The notes under the pieces: model-generated | What the model saw: only the letters and a program-made list of their open reading frames with translations | Database searches by the model: none | Told to the model about the DNA's origin: nothing | Source of the DNA: Cruorifilaria tuberocauda | Lineage: Eukaryota; Nematoda; Chromadorea; Rhabditida; Onchocercidae | Reading direction: 5' to 3' | DNA length: 64,000 nucleotides | Assembly (NCBI GenBank): GCA_013365365.1 | Contig: JABVXU010000173.1 | Coordinates: forward strand, 41,958 to 105,957 | Program-made: the position numbers and the translations under genes | Part shown: one piece after another, positions 1 to 14,600 of the stretch | Layout of the letters: the number at the start of each line of letters is the position of its first letter | How positions within the stretch are numbered: position 1 is the stretch's first letter

Positions 1-158
1 GCTGCAAAAACAGACAAAGCTTACGTACTTTTCAGCTTGTAATTAGCTACTCTTCAGTAATTGCAAATGTTTTTCCCGGAGGGAAAAAAGAGAGTAAATT
101 TGAGAGTATCAACATTGAGAAATATATATTTTAAGATTAAAAAAAATTTTCCAGCAAA

Positions 159-3100
159 TTATTTGTCATTAATATTATCTTCAATTTCACCATCAAATGC
201 AACATTTTCAAAAGTGGAACAGAATTCTGAGGTTGTCTTCATCGAGTAATTCTGAAACAAGAAATTATTCAATTATTTTTTTCATTAAATAATCTTTATT
301 TCATTTTTTCAAATTTTATAAAGTTTATAATTTAAAATAGAAATTTCAGTAACCCGAACATCATCAGTAACAGTTCTTGAAGTTGATTGATCATTACGCA
401 GCAACTCGAGCTCATCTTCAGTTCTTCCACTTCTCCAATGAACTGCTCCATAGAATGAATTTTGATTGAACAGTCTCATCAAGCTGGAATTTATCTGTTT
501 ATTTATTTTCTTTGCATATTTTTCAGATTTAAATAACAAAAGATTATCAATAATTTAAAAGTAAGCGATCGATATGAATAATTACTTGAATAAGTTAAAT
601 TTTCGTCTAACTGCTATGATCACCCCAACAATAATTGCACTGACGACAAATAGTGAGATGAAAGTTAATGTAAGATCACCTGTAATAATCGCATAGAGTA
701 ATTCTGAAATGATCCATTTTAAGTAATTACGCAAATTATTTCATTAGAGAGAAATTACAATATTCCAAACAAGAAAATGAACAGATATTGATAAAACAAA
801 AAAAAAAACGAAACCTTTAATCGAACTATGAATATCCGCCGAAATAATCTCTTCAAATTCAGTCAATGCAATCAAATGCGAAATTTCTACAAGGCAATTA
901 ATTAAGAACTTAATTGATAAGGTCTATGTTTTGACACTATTAACTAAAGCAATAACCAATTACTTAATTATGAAGTTTGATATTGCTAAAAACTATACAT
1001 AGAATAATAAAATAAACACTCAAAAAGTTATAACTATAAGCTTACCTAGGTTCGATTTCAATTTGTGCTATATGAATTAAATGAAATATAAAAAATTTGA
1101 TTTGCTAGTCTTCAGCAATTAAATGTTACTAATTAGAAATTAAATAAAAATTGAATTGTATCGTATAAAAAATGATTCGTGACGAATTTCTTACGTTTTA
1201 AATCAAATTTATTAAACATTACCAAAATTATTCCGCACAAGTCCGGCTAAATCCTTTAGTACAGCATAATAAATTTGCGCACTGAATGGACGTTTTGCGC
1301 CCTCACGTGCAAGAACAACAATCTTAACAGTAACCTTTATAGGTGGATTGAAATTGGAACTGATTTTATATTGGAACAACGAAACTTAATTGTTATACAC
1401 TATTGTTGATTATTACTAATTGTTAACTATTTAATTACTGTTAATTACTTTTTAATACTCTTTAGGAACAGTATACTGGCGAAGCATAGTAGATCTCATT
1501 TCAGTTTTTAGGTAATAATTGTTTCCTCCTTATCAAAGAAGTGCATGAGAACTACCATTCGATATTTCTCGGAATTGATTATTCAGAAATGATTTAATTT
1601 TTAGAATTACCGAAAATATGAAAGATTTTTAAATACTTCAGTCTTTGGTTACTGTAATTAAACGTTAATAACTGGAAATTGTTTGATAATTGAATTGTAT
1701 ATATTGGAAATTGATATATCAGATTGATTTGTAGTTAATTTGATTGGAATTTTTTTCTTACTGCAGTATTTATATTCATAGTTTTACCTGATATTGTGGC
1801 AAAGAATCATTATTATCGATGCGTAAACTTGCAATATCCAAATCGTATTCCATGATGATTCCGTTTTCTCGTTCATAATTTTCAACTTGTTTTTGAAATT
1901 TGTTAAAATTGAAGATTGTTGTGCGAAAACGAAGCATGGAACCTAGAAGTGAAATAGTGATGCCTGGAGCAAATTTTTAGATTTTAAATCCTATGGGAAA
2001 TTTTTCCCGGTTCGAAATGGTGGCATTGAAGATTAACATTTGCAATAAATTTCTAGATTTTGAATCCCTCGAGAGTTTTCTTGTAAGACATCTGACTTCG
2101 AATTCTTCGAGAATCTCTGAAATCCTACCAGAAGCCTCCAAATTTTTGTATAGCGTTAATGTTTCAAAGTAATTAAATTCGCAGAAAAAAGAAGCATCAA
2201 TTAAGATATACGAGGAGAAAGCTGTAAAAATTATCTAGCAGTAAGTTTTTTATAAGTTAAAAAAATCACTGGAATATCTAATTAAGGAAGGCTTCACAGA
2301 CCGAAATTTCTATTTTATTCCTTAAATCGATCGTATAACTTTTATTGATTAAAATAGTAATCATTTTATTCATTGACCACTGATCATTAGTTTAACTATT
2401 TAAATTTATAGTTACCGCATATTTCGCAACAATGACCAACTGGTCGGAATGTTCGACTGCATTTTTGCGCAATTGGTTGACATCTATGATAGGAACATAT
2501 CAAAGCTAGTCTCTGGAAGTTAGTCCAAGTAAGTTATAAAGATTAGCAATGTGAATTAATCAATCACAGATTATCGCATCTTATCAGTATTTCTGTAAGC
2601 GATCAATAATTGATTATAAGATATCGTTTTGGATAAATGCGAATTCGAATTTTAAATAAACAAAAAAGGAACAATTTGTAATAATCAAACTTTGACATTT
2701 TCGAAAACATTTTTTAATAAATCGAATAATATGCGATTCTTTGATTAAATAATTACCTAATCAAACGGAAGACAATAAAAGCTCCAAATAAATGAAAGTT
2801 TGAATGCTTTTTCAGTTCATCATGCTTCCTTCCAGAAACTTCTTTAATACTTAACACGAAAAAAACTCTTTTTCTTCTACGTATACCAGAATCAGGAAAC
2901 GTTTTATCAAGGATTCATCAAATCCCAAAATATTGATTGCTTGTTATAGCAGTAATTAAATTTTCCAGTCCAAAATAATAGTTATTAAGTGTAAAAATTA
3001 TTACTTCAGTTTCCAGATTTCGATTAAATTGTCCTGGACTGTATTCCGCTTCATGAAAGCCCACAGTTGTTACAGTATTCGTGAATTTCGGCCATTGGTA

Positions 3101-6100
3101 GTCGATGCCGTTAATGTTTCGTACTGATTTAAGTTTCATCGCCAATTCAAATTGAAATTCTTCTTCTATAGATCGCAAGAATGAATCACTTTTTGCGATC
3201 TACAAGAATTTTACTTGGATTATAATGACTGTGATAAAGAACGCTATTATTTGATATTATCAGTATCACTTGCACTTTATAAAATTGAAGTTTAGAATTA
3301 TCGTTTAATAATTCATTCAACCTATCAAGAAACTTTTCCATTTTATCAGTTCTTTATTGAGATTCGTTAGTTGCTTCGTTTATTGATTTCACGCAACTAA
3401 AAGATTCAAAAATTTCTAATTTACAGGAAATTCAACTGTATGACATTATTTCAGGTCAACTTTCGAGTTTATTGGTATCGAAGTGAGGAATACATCCAGA
3501 ATATTAAATCTTCATTTTGGTTCCACAAAAAAAATTTGATTTTAAAGCAATGAATGGATAGCTAAATACATTGATAAAACTTTATATCTTAGAATACAGT
3601 ATAAAAAACCGATTGCGTTCTAAATTTTAACTTGTATTTCAAGTAATTTCAGCCAATGATAATCCTTACTGCTTTACTAGAAGAATCAAAAAACAACTAA
3701 TTTAACAAAAATTTAATTTACAAAGTAATTTCAATTCACTTCCAATCTAAGTATCACTTCAAATTCGTCAAAAACTTTGCAAAATTATTGAACATCAGCC
3801 GTTCTGTTTCTTTTTTTACATTTCTTACTGATAAGCTATCATTTCTTAAGAATAATTTTATAAAATGAAAAGCACCTAGGAATTTAGCTATAACCAACAT
3901 TGAGTGATTGCTTTGTTGGATGAATGGAAGGTTTGGTAAAATCCGTTAAAATCCCTTCTTGGCAATTTATTAGAATGTTTTTTTTTAAAATGAGAAAAGT
4001 TTAAAAATTTTCAATTTATCATTTCAAACGAACGATATACAAGTCTATGATAATTTTTCTAATATTCATAGAAAAGAAAACAATTGTCATCATTTAAAAT
4101 ATATTCCCAAACTCTTTTTTTTTTCTTTATTTAACATAAATTACACCATTCCCTTCTCCATGTTTACTTATTTGCTACTAAAATTACGTAACATTTCGTA
4201 CTTCAAATAGCTAAGTTATTCTAATTTATTGCTATTGAAAATAGCTGGAAAATTGCGAAGTAATATTATTCAATACTTTAATCTTTCCAATAAACATATT
4301 CACTATATCGGCACATAATTTCCATATTTTTGCACGTCACAAAAAGTTTTAATTCTTTGGAAAACTTTATAAGAACTAAAATTTGATTTGATTAAACTTT
4401 CTGTTTCAAATTTTGCAAGATTTTAGAACGGAAGAAATGAAGCATGCTTTCTGATCAAATTAACTTTATTAGCTTTTCTAATATTCTCTAAAACTTTAAT
4501 GCTTTGATGAAAGTGAGATAAAACAATATCAAAAGAAAAGCAAACAATAAATCAATAAGTTTCGTAAAATCACTTATACGTAAGAAGAGATTTTGATTAA
4601 AAAATATATTTTTCATATCGATTATTATAAATTATTATAAATGATGAGCACTGAAGTGAGGAATTTAAATGTTATCATCAAATTTCAATCAATTTAATTT
4701 ACTACAATTTCAAGATATAAAATCATGAATTGAAAACGGAAAATAAAAAATAATATGAATGCTTTAAATAATGCTCAATTGCTTTTCAGTTTTTTTGTAA
4801 TATTGAAAGATAGAAATAATCGATTGATTTTCAAAACAGTAAATTACTTTTACTTATACTATTGTCTTTCTAAATTCATTTCAAAGAAAAAAAAGATTAG
4901 ATTTTCAGATAGGTTTAATAGTAAACAGTACTCAATGCTTACGATCCATGAGAAATATTGCATCCTTCCATATTACAGATCAAACGCATTTATAATCATT
5001 TGATTGTAAAATAGTAATTTCATGATTCTGGCAAATCGTTATTTCATAAGAATCAATCAATTGATTTTTTTAGAACATTTCTTTCAATTTAAATTATGCA
5101 ATCAGTATATGTTAATTTTTAAGGAAAAATTGAAATTTTATCATAATTATCATTTTCTGCTTTATTTTTACTGCACTTGTTTTTTCCTATTATTTCAATT
5201 ATAAATTTCTGAACGAAATCTGGATTTAAACTGTGAAATTTGATGCAACATTACTTTCCATGGATTTCCTGTCAAACTTAATTCAATATAAGCAAGTAAG
5301 AGATTCTCGAGCAAATCTTCCCACAGCACTAATCTTTGAAGAATATAATCATGAGACTTATCAATACAATTCAAAGCAAACTATTTGAAAAAAGCTTAGT
5401 TTTTAACAATTCTAAAATATTAATCAGGAATATTTAAAATTTGTTGAATTTTCAAAACGAGCTTCTTCCCAGATGCTCAGAAGCACTTTACTATATCATC
5501 AAAATGATTGTTACATTTTGATACTGAATAATTCATCACCGGTTGTCAAACAATATATTTCATTAGCATAATTTCTGTACTTTAGAAGTTGAAATTTAGC
5601 TCTCCAGTTCAATGAAATATTCAGATAATTCCATGATTTAAGCAACCTGTCTGAAAATTAAACCGAATAGCAGTAATGATTTTTAATTTTAATGATAAGG
5701 ATGAAAAAACAGTTGTTTGTAAACATTATAAATGGTAAAGGCTTTAATGATCATGCAGAATATCCGATCAAGCAACTTTTTAATAATGATTGAAGAATGA
5801 TATAAATTAGATTTATGTTGTCAAAGGAAACGAATTGTGTTCAGCGATTACTTTGATAGCAATAAAAAATCAAAAGCGAATTATTAGTATTTGACATTTC
5901 ATCGAATAAAATTTATTTTCTATAGCAAATCTTGGAATTATTAATTATTTGAAATTTTTTATAATAGAAAATTAAAGCAAAAAAAGCTATATCAATTGCA
6001 AAATTGAATGTAGCGAGAAACGAATGATAGAGATCAGATTATATCCTTAAATTAACTTTTTATAACAGAGCAATACTGATATCCATAAGTAGTGAGTATT

Positions 6101-7483
6101 ACTTGGAGTGATGATAAGCGACCAAGTGATAAATGATAAAAGAGTGAGGAAGCAGAAAATATAAATTTTCGTTAGATATGGTTGTAGAAATAAAGTCAAA
6201 ATTTGAAAAAAAGCAAAGTTAATTTTTTCTAAATTCAAGCATTTCCGTTTTCAATAAATACATTTTCAAGTTGCATTTTTGTTTTCTCTGAAATAATCAA
6301 TTTGATCTTTGATAAAGCGAAAAAAAACTTATTATTTCTGAGATAATTAATAGAGTACCATAGTTTGATGAATCGAAATACGAAATATGGAATATGTCGT
6401 TCTGCTTAAAGAGTAAAATGAAATTAAAAAAGCAGGTAACAGTAACTTACCTTTCCACCTACTATTAATGCACCGACTATAACAAAATCTTCCAACAGAA
6501 TTCGAGTACCACTATCTGATGGGATTATCGCCGTATCCTAAAAGAGATTCTTAGCAACTGGGAAACAAGAATTCAGAGTTCGATTTCAACCATCGCATTC
6601 AGTTATCAGTTGACATTTCATACTCTTTCAAGGAATTTAGATGATTTCTTTTTGCTTTAGGAGGATGGATAACATTGATATGCTGTCATTTTACTAACAT
6701 ACCATCAAAGTGATTCAAATTACCTGAGATGATGGTACCTGAAGGACATGTAAAGCTGGACGCCACTGAATCCCATTTTTAGATACCAACCAGTTTGACC
6801 CATTGTAGAAACCCAATGATGGACTTTGTTTGAAATATACTTCTGCAATTTCCCTCATTCTTCATTTTTCATTTCTGACATATGAGATTAGCAGATAACA
6901 CTCAGTCATATTCAATTCCTGAGAAATCCCAAAATCATCCCAATGAATGAATTGATACGAGGAATCGCTCATCAATTCCTTCATTTCCATTGGAAATAAG
7001 TATGAAGAAATCAATTTTAACTAAGCAATCAATTAGCATTCCTAAAAAATTTGTTCGAAGCTTTGATATTGTAAAAATTTAATGTCCGAAACATTGAATA
7101 AATTTCATAGCAATCCTTCAAATTGGTTAATCAATTAAAAGTGCAATTCTTTTAATTTCATTAAAACAAAAGGAAATTCCACCTTCCACATTCTTCCGCC
7201 TCCCACACTGCCAGCCACCCAATTTTCCCAATTCCATCATTTCACCGAAATACAAAATTCCGTTGTTGGGAAAGTTAATTTTTCGCGAATGTAAGCCGCT
7301 AGCAATCAATACCGTAGTGATTTCTTCATTATCGAAATCAATCTGATCGTTTTCGCATGGGCTAACATCACTCTCCCAATTTTCCACTTCGTCTAGAATA
7401 TTTGTTCGGCGAAATATATAATTTAAGCATTGAATATTTAATATTGGAAGTATCGATAACATTCTTCCAAACATTTCTTGCAT
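159..7483 (-). CDS. amn: Amnionless, type I membrane partner of cubilin (10 exons, 460 aa)
   Basis: Exons (minus strand, 5' to 3'): 7483-7183, 6842-6724, 6537-6451, 3199-3005, 2512-2416, 1942-1788, 1334-1223, 679-586, 483-354, 251-159. All ten join in phase with GT donors and AG acceptors, giving 460 residues against about 453 in the human protein. A hydrophobic start (residues 4-23) precedes the paired amnionless motifs: a Trp-Glu segment with DVSPCENDQ near residue 43, GGWQCG near 90-94, and SNWLVSKNGIQW at about 115-126. A VWC-like cysteine cluster (Cys240, 245, 252, 262, 263, 266; CCEICG) follows. Residues 358-379 form one transmembrane helix, then a basic stop-transfer stretch and a cytosolic tail of about 80 residues. 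In vertebrates amnionless brings cubilin to the apical surface for endocytosis of intrinsic factor-B12 and proteins; a gut or coelomocyte role here is inferred. The start lies directly after TTACAG, a likely splice or trans-splice acceptor; Met4 is an alternative. Exon 10 is the least certain: reading through exon 9 instead would end the protein at 309. Confidence 0.85.
3200..6450 (-). other. Long intron 3 of amnionless
   Basis: A 3.25-kb intron lies between exon 3 (GGK, donor GTAAG at 6450) and exon 4 (acceptor TTCTTGTAG at 3200). It is AT-rich. Its open frames are short, low in complexity and lack conserved motifs, so I call no nested gene. Confidence 0.6.
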
Positions 7484-7643
7484 CTGTAAGTAATTTTTGA
7501 TTGTAGAAAATTTAAGCGAAAGTTTGATTATTTCGATCATACTGATAATCGGGTAGGTTTATTAGGTACGATATCAATCGTATTTTGCAATAATACAATC
7601 TTTGAAACTGTTGAAAAACTTCCGTAGCTCACAATTTCCTGTT

Positions 7644-7711
7644 TTATCACTTTTATCAATGATTATGATAAATTCTTGAAGTGTTTTTGATAAGTGAACA
7701 ATAAGTGATAA
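7644..7711. promoter_or_regulatory. Cluster of five TGATAA (GATA) sites upstream of amnionless
   Basis: TGATAA or its complement TTATCA occurs at 7644-7649, 7653-7658, 7666-7671, 7688-7693 and 7706-7711, that is 161-228 bp upstream of the amnionless start codon. In nematodes TGATAA is the core binding site of the intestinal GATA factors ELT-2/ELT-7. By composition alone I would expect roughly one such hexamer per 600 bp on both strands. The cluster suggests intestinal expression, but that link is inference. Confidence 0.4.
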
Positions 7712-8646
7712 TTTTGGAGTGCATGAAAAATTGCAATATATTTTATTTTTACACGTGGAAAATATATCATTTAATTATAGTATTGAAAAATTTATGAAAT
7801 TGCAGAGAGAAATATTTACTGCTGAAAATCAAAAATTTCGGAAGAGCTCATGAAGATTTAAATTATACTTTCAGTTGCCATCTTTACGATGTCAAATTTT
7901 GTTCAAAATATATAAATTACTTGAAAATAGGAAATATTAAAGAGGAACAATTGAATTATTAGACTAAAATTTGTGGAAACTTTTAGCAAAAACTTTTGCT
8001 ACTAATATTCTTTTCATCTTTATAAAATAATTATTCAGAATGCTTCACATACTTTGTATAGCTTAAAGCGTAACTTTGTAATCGATATCATATAAGCATA
8101 AGTTACAATCGATAAAATGTTAAGGAAGGATAGAAAAATGTCGGAGGTATTGAACAACTATATTAAATTTTCAGTACATTGTATTTTATCTATAATTATC
8201 AATTTTCAAACTGATATACAAAAAAAATGTATATCAATAATGTAGTAAGAAGTCAGAAATTTCGGAAGAACTTATCAATATTTAAATAATACTAAAGTAA
8301 AGTATATCACTTACTATCTTTAAGATATTACTGTAATTATTACCGGAAATAGTATTTAATGAAAAGTGAAGAAAAGAGAGTAGATGATCATATCGATCAT
8401 AATCAGATAAACAGATACAAAATGAAAATTAAAAATAGGAAATAGTTTTGTCAACTTTGTATTAGGCAGTTTTATCAAACAATTTCTTCACTACAGTATC
8501 TTTCAATCTATTTCACTTATCAAATATACTTTCATAAATTATATCACATAAGATATTACTTTGAGATCTATAAGAATGAGAAAGAATTTCTAGAAAAGTA
8601 AGTAACGTATATAAACTATAAAATGAATAAATGCAATGATATATAA
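7712..8646. other. Intergenic region between synaptotagmin 3' end and amnionless 5' end
   Basis: About 0.9 kb of AT-rich sequence with scattered further TGATAA-like motifs. I see no coding exon. It should hold the synaptotagmin 3' untranslated region and the distal amnionless promoter. Confidence 0.5.
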
Positions 8647-11600
8647 TTAATCATCATTAAATGGCATTAAGACGTGCCATTGCGCAACGGAACGACGTGG
8701 CGTTGCAAGTACATCTTGCCATTGTTTCAGTGCTACACCATTAGCGTTGTTACCGATGATGACGTGACCGATACGTTCATTGGAACCAACGCGATCGTAA
8801 TCCGAAACCGTCACTTGCAAATGCACCCGCTGAAGCATCATTGTTTATATTAAGCTAACTGGGGAATTTATTATCATTTAATCAAAAATATTATACAGAT
8901 GATATCAGGATGAAAGGGAAATATACGAGTGACCTTGTGATTTCCTAATTTAATTTTATTTCACTTTTACTTAAACGTTTCTTGTCATTGCATTTGAAAT
9001 TTAATTTAGAAAGTAATGTGAAAGATGGCAACGGTCGAATAATAATGATAATGATAAGAAGAGTAGAATAGAAATATCGATCAAAAATCTCTTCAACTGT
9101 TTGATTGAAATGTAATTCACTCTTAAAATAGTCACTACTTATGATTGATAATGTAATTTAAAGTTTAATCAAAAAATATGAACTATTTAAAATTAGACAG
9201 CAATGAACATTCTTTATTTGCTAAAGTTTATAAGCTAAAACTCTTGCTAATTTTCCAATCATCGTAGTATTGAACTTTTAAATCCTCGAAAATTTAAGTA
9301 TATAAAAATAAAATGAAACAGCTTAATTAGTAAGTAATTTTAATCCATTGATAACACTTAGTTTACCTGCATTTTCTCTGGACTGACGTCAAAACTGAAT
9401 GATTCATTGTAATACGGATTTAACGTTTTCATCTTAATTGTAGTTTTCTTTTTTTCTAATCGCTTCTTTTGCATCATCAAATAAATTTTCACGTATGGAT
9501 CTGTAAAAATTCATTTCCTATGACATATTTTATATGAAAATTTCAACTATGAAATTATATTAATTTAAGCTTGAATAGAAAAAATCGATAATTTCATCTT
9601 TCAACATTACAGAATTTTGGCCAAATAAGTGCTGTAAAATATTGTAATGAATTTGAAAGATATGATGCCAACCTGATAAGCCAAGAACGTCCATCTTTTT
9701 CAAATTTTTACATTCCATTACAACAACGGTTAATTTGTTCTTATTTGGGACATAACGAAGTGCTAGACATACCTCACCTAACCTATTCTCCTGAAATTTT
9801 CCATCAAATTATTCAAATTATATCAAATACATTTAACTCTTTTGCTTATGTTATCAAAACCTATTAGTGGATCTTTAATAATTGTTTAATTATAATCATA
9901 TTCTTTATAAAAATTTATCAATTGACTAAAACTTACCGAAAAAATAAATAGTAATTACTATTTGAAATATATTTCGAATTTAAATCATACAAAATATCTT
10001 TTAGTCTTTATTAGTTTTTTAAAGTTTTTTAAGTTTTTTAGTTTTTTAGTTTTTTAAACTTCATAGCTGTCATTTGCAACGATGTTAAAATGGAAGAAAT
10101 ACCGGTGGAGTTTGAATCAAGTCGCACCTCTCAATGGTTGTCGCTAAATCAATCTTTCCAAGAGGTATTGAAATTTCGCCTATCTAAATTTAATACTGCA
10201 CATTGAAAAGATTGTCCCAAATTTTTGATTTAGTTTTTTGTTTTTGTTTTTTTATCCTAAATTTCTTTTTACTATGACTTAGTTTATATGGAGACCAGAA
10301 AAACTCATAAAATGAAAGAGAGATATCAAAGATCTGAAAGCTTACCTGACCATGTTTGCCGAATCTATCAAAATCGAAAACACTCATTACCAGCGTTTGA
10401 CTGCTAATCTCGCTATATGGTATCTGAAGATCAATCGAATTAATAACAAGTAAAATGCTCGACGTTTGAATTACACTTAAAAATGCTTTATTAAATAATT
10501 TTTATGATAAGCTATAAATGTGTAAACAGAGTTAAGACAGTAAAAATTACCAAATTCTTATCTTTAATTTTTTTTTTTATTTTTAATAATGCTTTAATTT
10601 TTTTTGAATTAGATTGCTGAAGTTAGAAAATGATCATCTAAAGTTAAAGTAATTAAAAATCATGAATACGAACTTTTCATGTCATAATTTATTCAAAACA
10701 AATTCTTCATCACTTAATAATGAAGCTGATTAATAAGTTGGGAAATTTTTCAAGCGTTATCGAAATTATTACTGAATATTTTCGGTAAAGCAAACTATCA
10801 GTATAAATTTAATATAAAGTGTAAGTAATATAAATGAATTAAATGTCAAACAGAAAAAGTTAATTATTATTTTTCCATTCTTTATTTCCATTTTTTTCAT
10901 ACTTATATTTTGTGAGTAAACAATGGAAATTACTAATAAATTTCCATTCCAAAAATGAAAATAACTTATTTATTTTTTTCCGATTAATACAAAAATAATT
11001 CATTTAAAAGATGAATATAAATAATTTTATTAATCATGATAAAAATCGTAGTAATTTTGCCAAATAACTTTATTCATTTCTTTCAGTTATTTCTGCATAT
11101 GAAAAATATTTTCATCATTCTTAGAAAGCATTTTTTCAAATTGTCGTTCGGGAATGCATGAAAATATGATGAATGATTGATGTGGAAAACTTAATCGTCC
11201 AATTTGTTCAACTTTAAAAAGCTTTTATTTGGCTGAAGCATTATCGTAAATATTCTAGTTGATTAATGCCAATCAATAATATCATAGTCGATTATTCTTA
11301 GATCCATGCAATAGTTGAATTCAAAAAGTTATTGTAATAACAGTTTTCCTTTTTCAGTGAAAAATTAACTTTGGTAACTATTGTAGTAACTCTCTTCTGC
11401 TCACAGTTAAGTTAATTATCATTTGTTAGAGTATTACAACCTATCATATAATATAACTGTTTTGGGAAAGAGAAGCGAAACTTCAACAATGACATTTCAT
11501 GTTTTTTTTAAAAGCTAAAATTTTATAGCAAGAAGACATTTCATTTTTTTGTCTCTTTTAACTAATCATTTCAAATAACAGTATTGTTCATCTTTAAGAC

Positions 11601-14600
11601 ATTCATCATCCTGAATCACCATTAAACTTTTGATTTAATCATGATTCCTGGTCATGAATAAAATAGCACTCAAATATATTATTTAATATTCCTTTAATCA
11701 AATATTATTTAATATTCCTTTAATAACAGCCACATTTGCACGAGATATGAACGATGCAAAAAATTTATAATTAATTTTTGCATTATTCCCATATACTTAT
11801 TTTAACTTTATCCTAGCAAAATGAGTAATTACTAACTAAAATGAGATAACATTACCAATACTTCAGCAAACATTAATTTCACTGATAAGAAAAAAACGAG
11901 CATATTTTTTTCTTATCAATTAATTTTTTCGCTCTTATTCCAATATATTCAAATGTTTCATAAATTTACCTAAGAAATAAATATTTCTCATAAATGTCAA
12001 GTTGAATTAATTGAATTTACCTTGAACATGAAATTTTCATTGAAAATAGGATTAAGCGATTTCTTTTGTACTCTCGTCTGATACTTCTTTTTCTTATCAG
12101 GTAAGAGGAATAGCTTGACGTACGGATCTGAGGTACCACCAAGATCCATCGCTGGTAATGCTTCTGCTTGAACGACAGTTACCGTTAGCTATAAATTTCA
12201 TTTTAATAAAGAAAATTTAAATTCATTCGATTGTTTTTTTTTTCATCTCTTTTGTCAGTTAAATATGATTAGATTGTTGAAGCGATATTTAAGTAATCAA
12301 ATATGATTAAAAATTAAGAAACAAAAGTAGAGTGATCTTTAATTTTAGAGTATATAAATCGGTTTTTCGTCCTTTTTCAAAACGAAAACTTTTAAAGTAA
12401 AGTGCATCACTACAAGAAATCTTTTCAAATATAGTGAAAAATATTTTCTCAAAGTGAATTTTTCCCCAAACTTGTGAAAAGAAATCAATTTTTTTCCTAA
12501 AATTAAAGGAAAGCTTACTATTTTAGGACCTTTTAAATAAAAAAATGTCTGCTAACATTAAAAGCTATACTACTAGAAATTGTGTGAGCTTCAATTGAAT
12601 GAAATGCGTTAAATTTCAGCTAAATTAATTTCTGCGAAAATTTTCATGAAAGCATAAATGCTATTGCGTATAAAGAAAAAAGTAATTCTCTATCATAAAG
12701 TTTGGAAAAGTTTATGCACTTGTTTTATGCTTTTTTTATTTTTCTAATTTTCGTTTTCATTCTTTCACAAATTTCAAAATATTCAAAATTTCCTCGTTTT
12801 TGATTCATTCAAAAAAATAAACTTTACCGATTTAACATTAAGAGAAAAAAATTACTTCAAATTTTTTTCCCAAAACTTTTAATCTATTAAATTAAATATC
12901 ATCAAATAATCAATAAGGAAATCAAATAATCCTATTAAATTCAAAAAAGTATTGCAGTTCAAATAACAAAAAAAACAGTTTTAGCTTACATCGTTAATGT
13001 TATTTGCTCTAATCCGTAATCTCACTTTAATTCACTATTATTCTTAAAACTTGTTTGATATTATTTAATTTGTAATATTTCTGCAATTTAAGATAATTCA
13101 TCTTTCTGAACGAATTAAATTAATTCATTTTTAAAGAGCTATAAATTAATATTTAAATTAAGATTTTAAAAGGATTGTAAATTAAAAAAAGGACAGAAAA
13201 GCTAACTGAATTCTTGTCAAAGTCATAGTCAAGCTTGTAAGACAATCGTCCCAAAAACTTTTTCTCCTTTTTTTCTTCTTTTTTCTTCGTTGTTGTTGTT
13301 GTTGGTGTTGCTTTTGCCGAGACCGATTCGATAGCTGCAATGATTGGAAAATAAAATTAGATTAAACAAAGGTAAATTCGACACTTTCAAACATCTTTCA
13401 TTTCAATAATTCGGGAAAAGTTACTTTCTAAAATTCAATTTATCAAGCTATCATAACATAAACTTATCTATTATTAAAAAAAGCTGACGAGCTTAAATCA
13501 TAGTTTGTTATATTTTTCATCAAATTTTAAATTTTGATAGCAGTGATAATAACAAAATAGCGCTTCTAGGATTATCGATAAGTTATGTTATTTTGTTGAT
13601 ATATCATAAAGATAATTGAAAATAATTATCGATTAAATGCTAATGAATGAAAATAATGAAAACACATGCATGCACTTGTATTTCCCTTGTTCCATAAAAA
13701 CATCGCTTTTTCATTCCATTTCTTGAATTGATAATAATCTCTAGCATATGTACAAATGCATCTGAAAATCATAATAAATCATGATTTATAAATATCTTAT
13801 CTAACAATAATTATGATTAGGAATAAAATCTAATTTTAACATTCCACCATTATTAAAATGCAATAAAATATAACAAACTATTTGAATGTTTGAATAGCTC
13901 AATTGATCCTTTATGATTTATTTCCAGAGAATGTAAAGAAAAACGAGAATTGCATTGAACTTACTCTAAAATTAATAAAAAAAAGAATAAAAGAAGGAAG
14001 GAAAGAGAACGGATATCTTATCATCCATTCGTCACTGATATATCTCTCTGCTTTTTCCTTTCTCTAAACATTCTCATGCATACATTGCATTAATTTTTGC
14101 AATTTGTTTAAATTTAATTAATTTTTATGGGAAAAATATGTACGGAAGATAATGAAGAAATGAGAAATACTGATAAATGATAACGGGTTCTGCATTAGCT
14201 CCATTAATCTAAGCATTGAATTTATTCTTCTTTCTGCGAATCTAATCATTCGAAAATGATAAAAGAAAATTAGTAAGCTAAACAAATACGATGTGATATG
14301 CCTTGCAGAAATTTAAGATAGAAATTCTTTTGCACTTTCACAATGTTTACGGAATTAAAATAAATCTCCATTTCTTCAACTGTCTAAAATTCTCGACAAT
14401 TATGTCAAAACAAAAATTCATCCAACTCTATCAATCATAAAATATAATGCAAAAAACAATTGAAACGGCGTGAATTTTAGTAGAAATGCGCACATTGCAT
14501 ACGTTGCGTACGTAAAATGCGTAAGTTTCATGCATACTTTTGATATATCATGTGATAGTTGATAAGCATACTGTTAAAACAAGAAGGAAAATATTCATTC

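Noticed and set aside
159..7483. Integrin alpha or other large adhesion receptor
   Set aside because: Early exons suggested a type I receptor with Cys motifs, but the CCEICG cluster, paired Trp motifs, 460-aa length and tail match amnionless throughout; there are no FG-GAP repeats or GFFKR-type motif.
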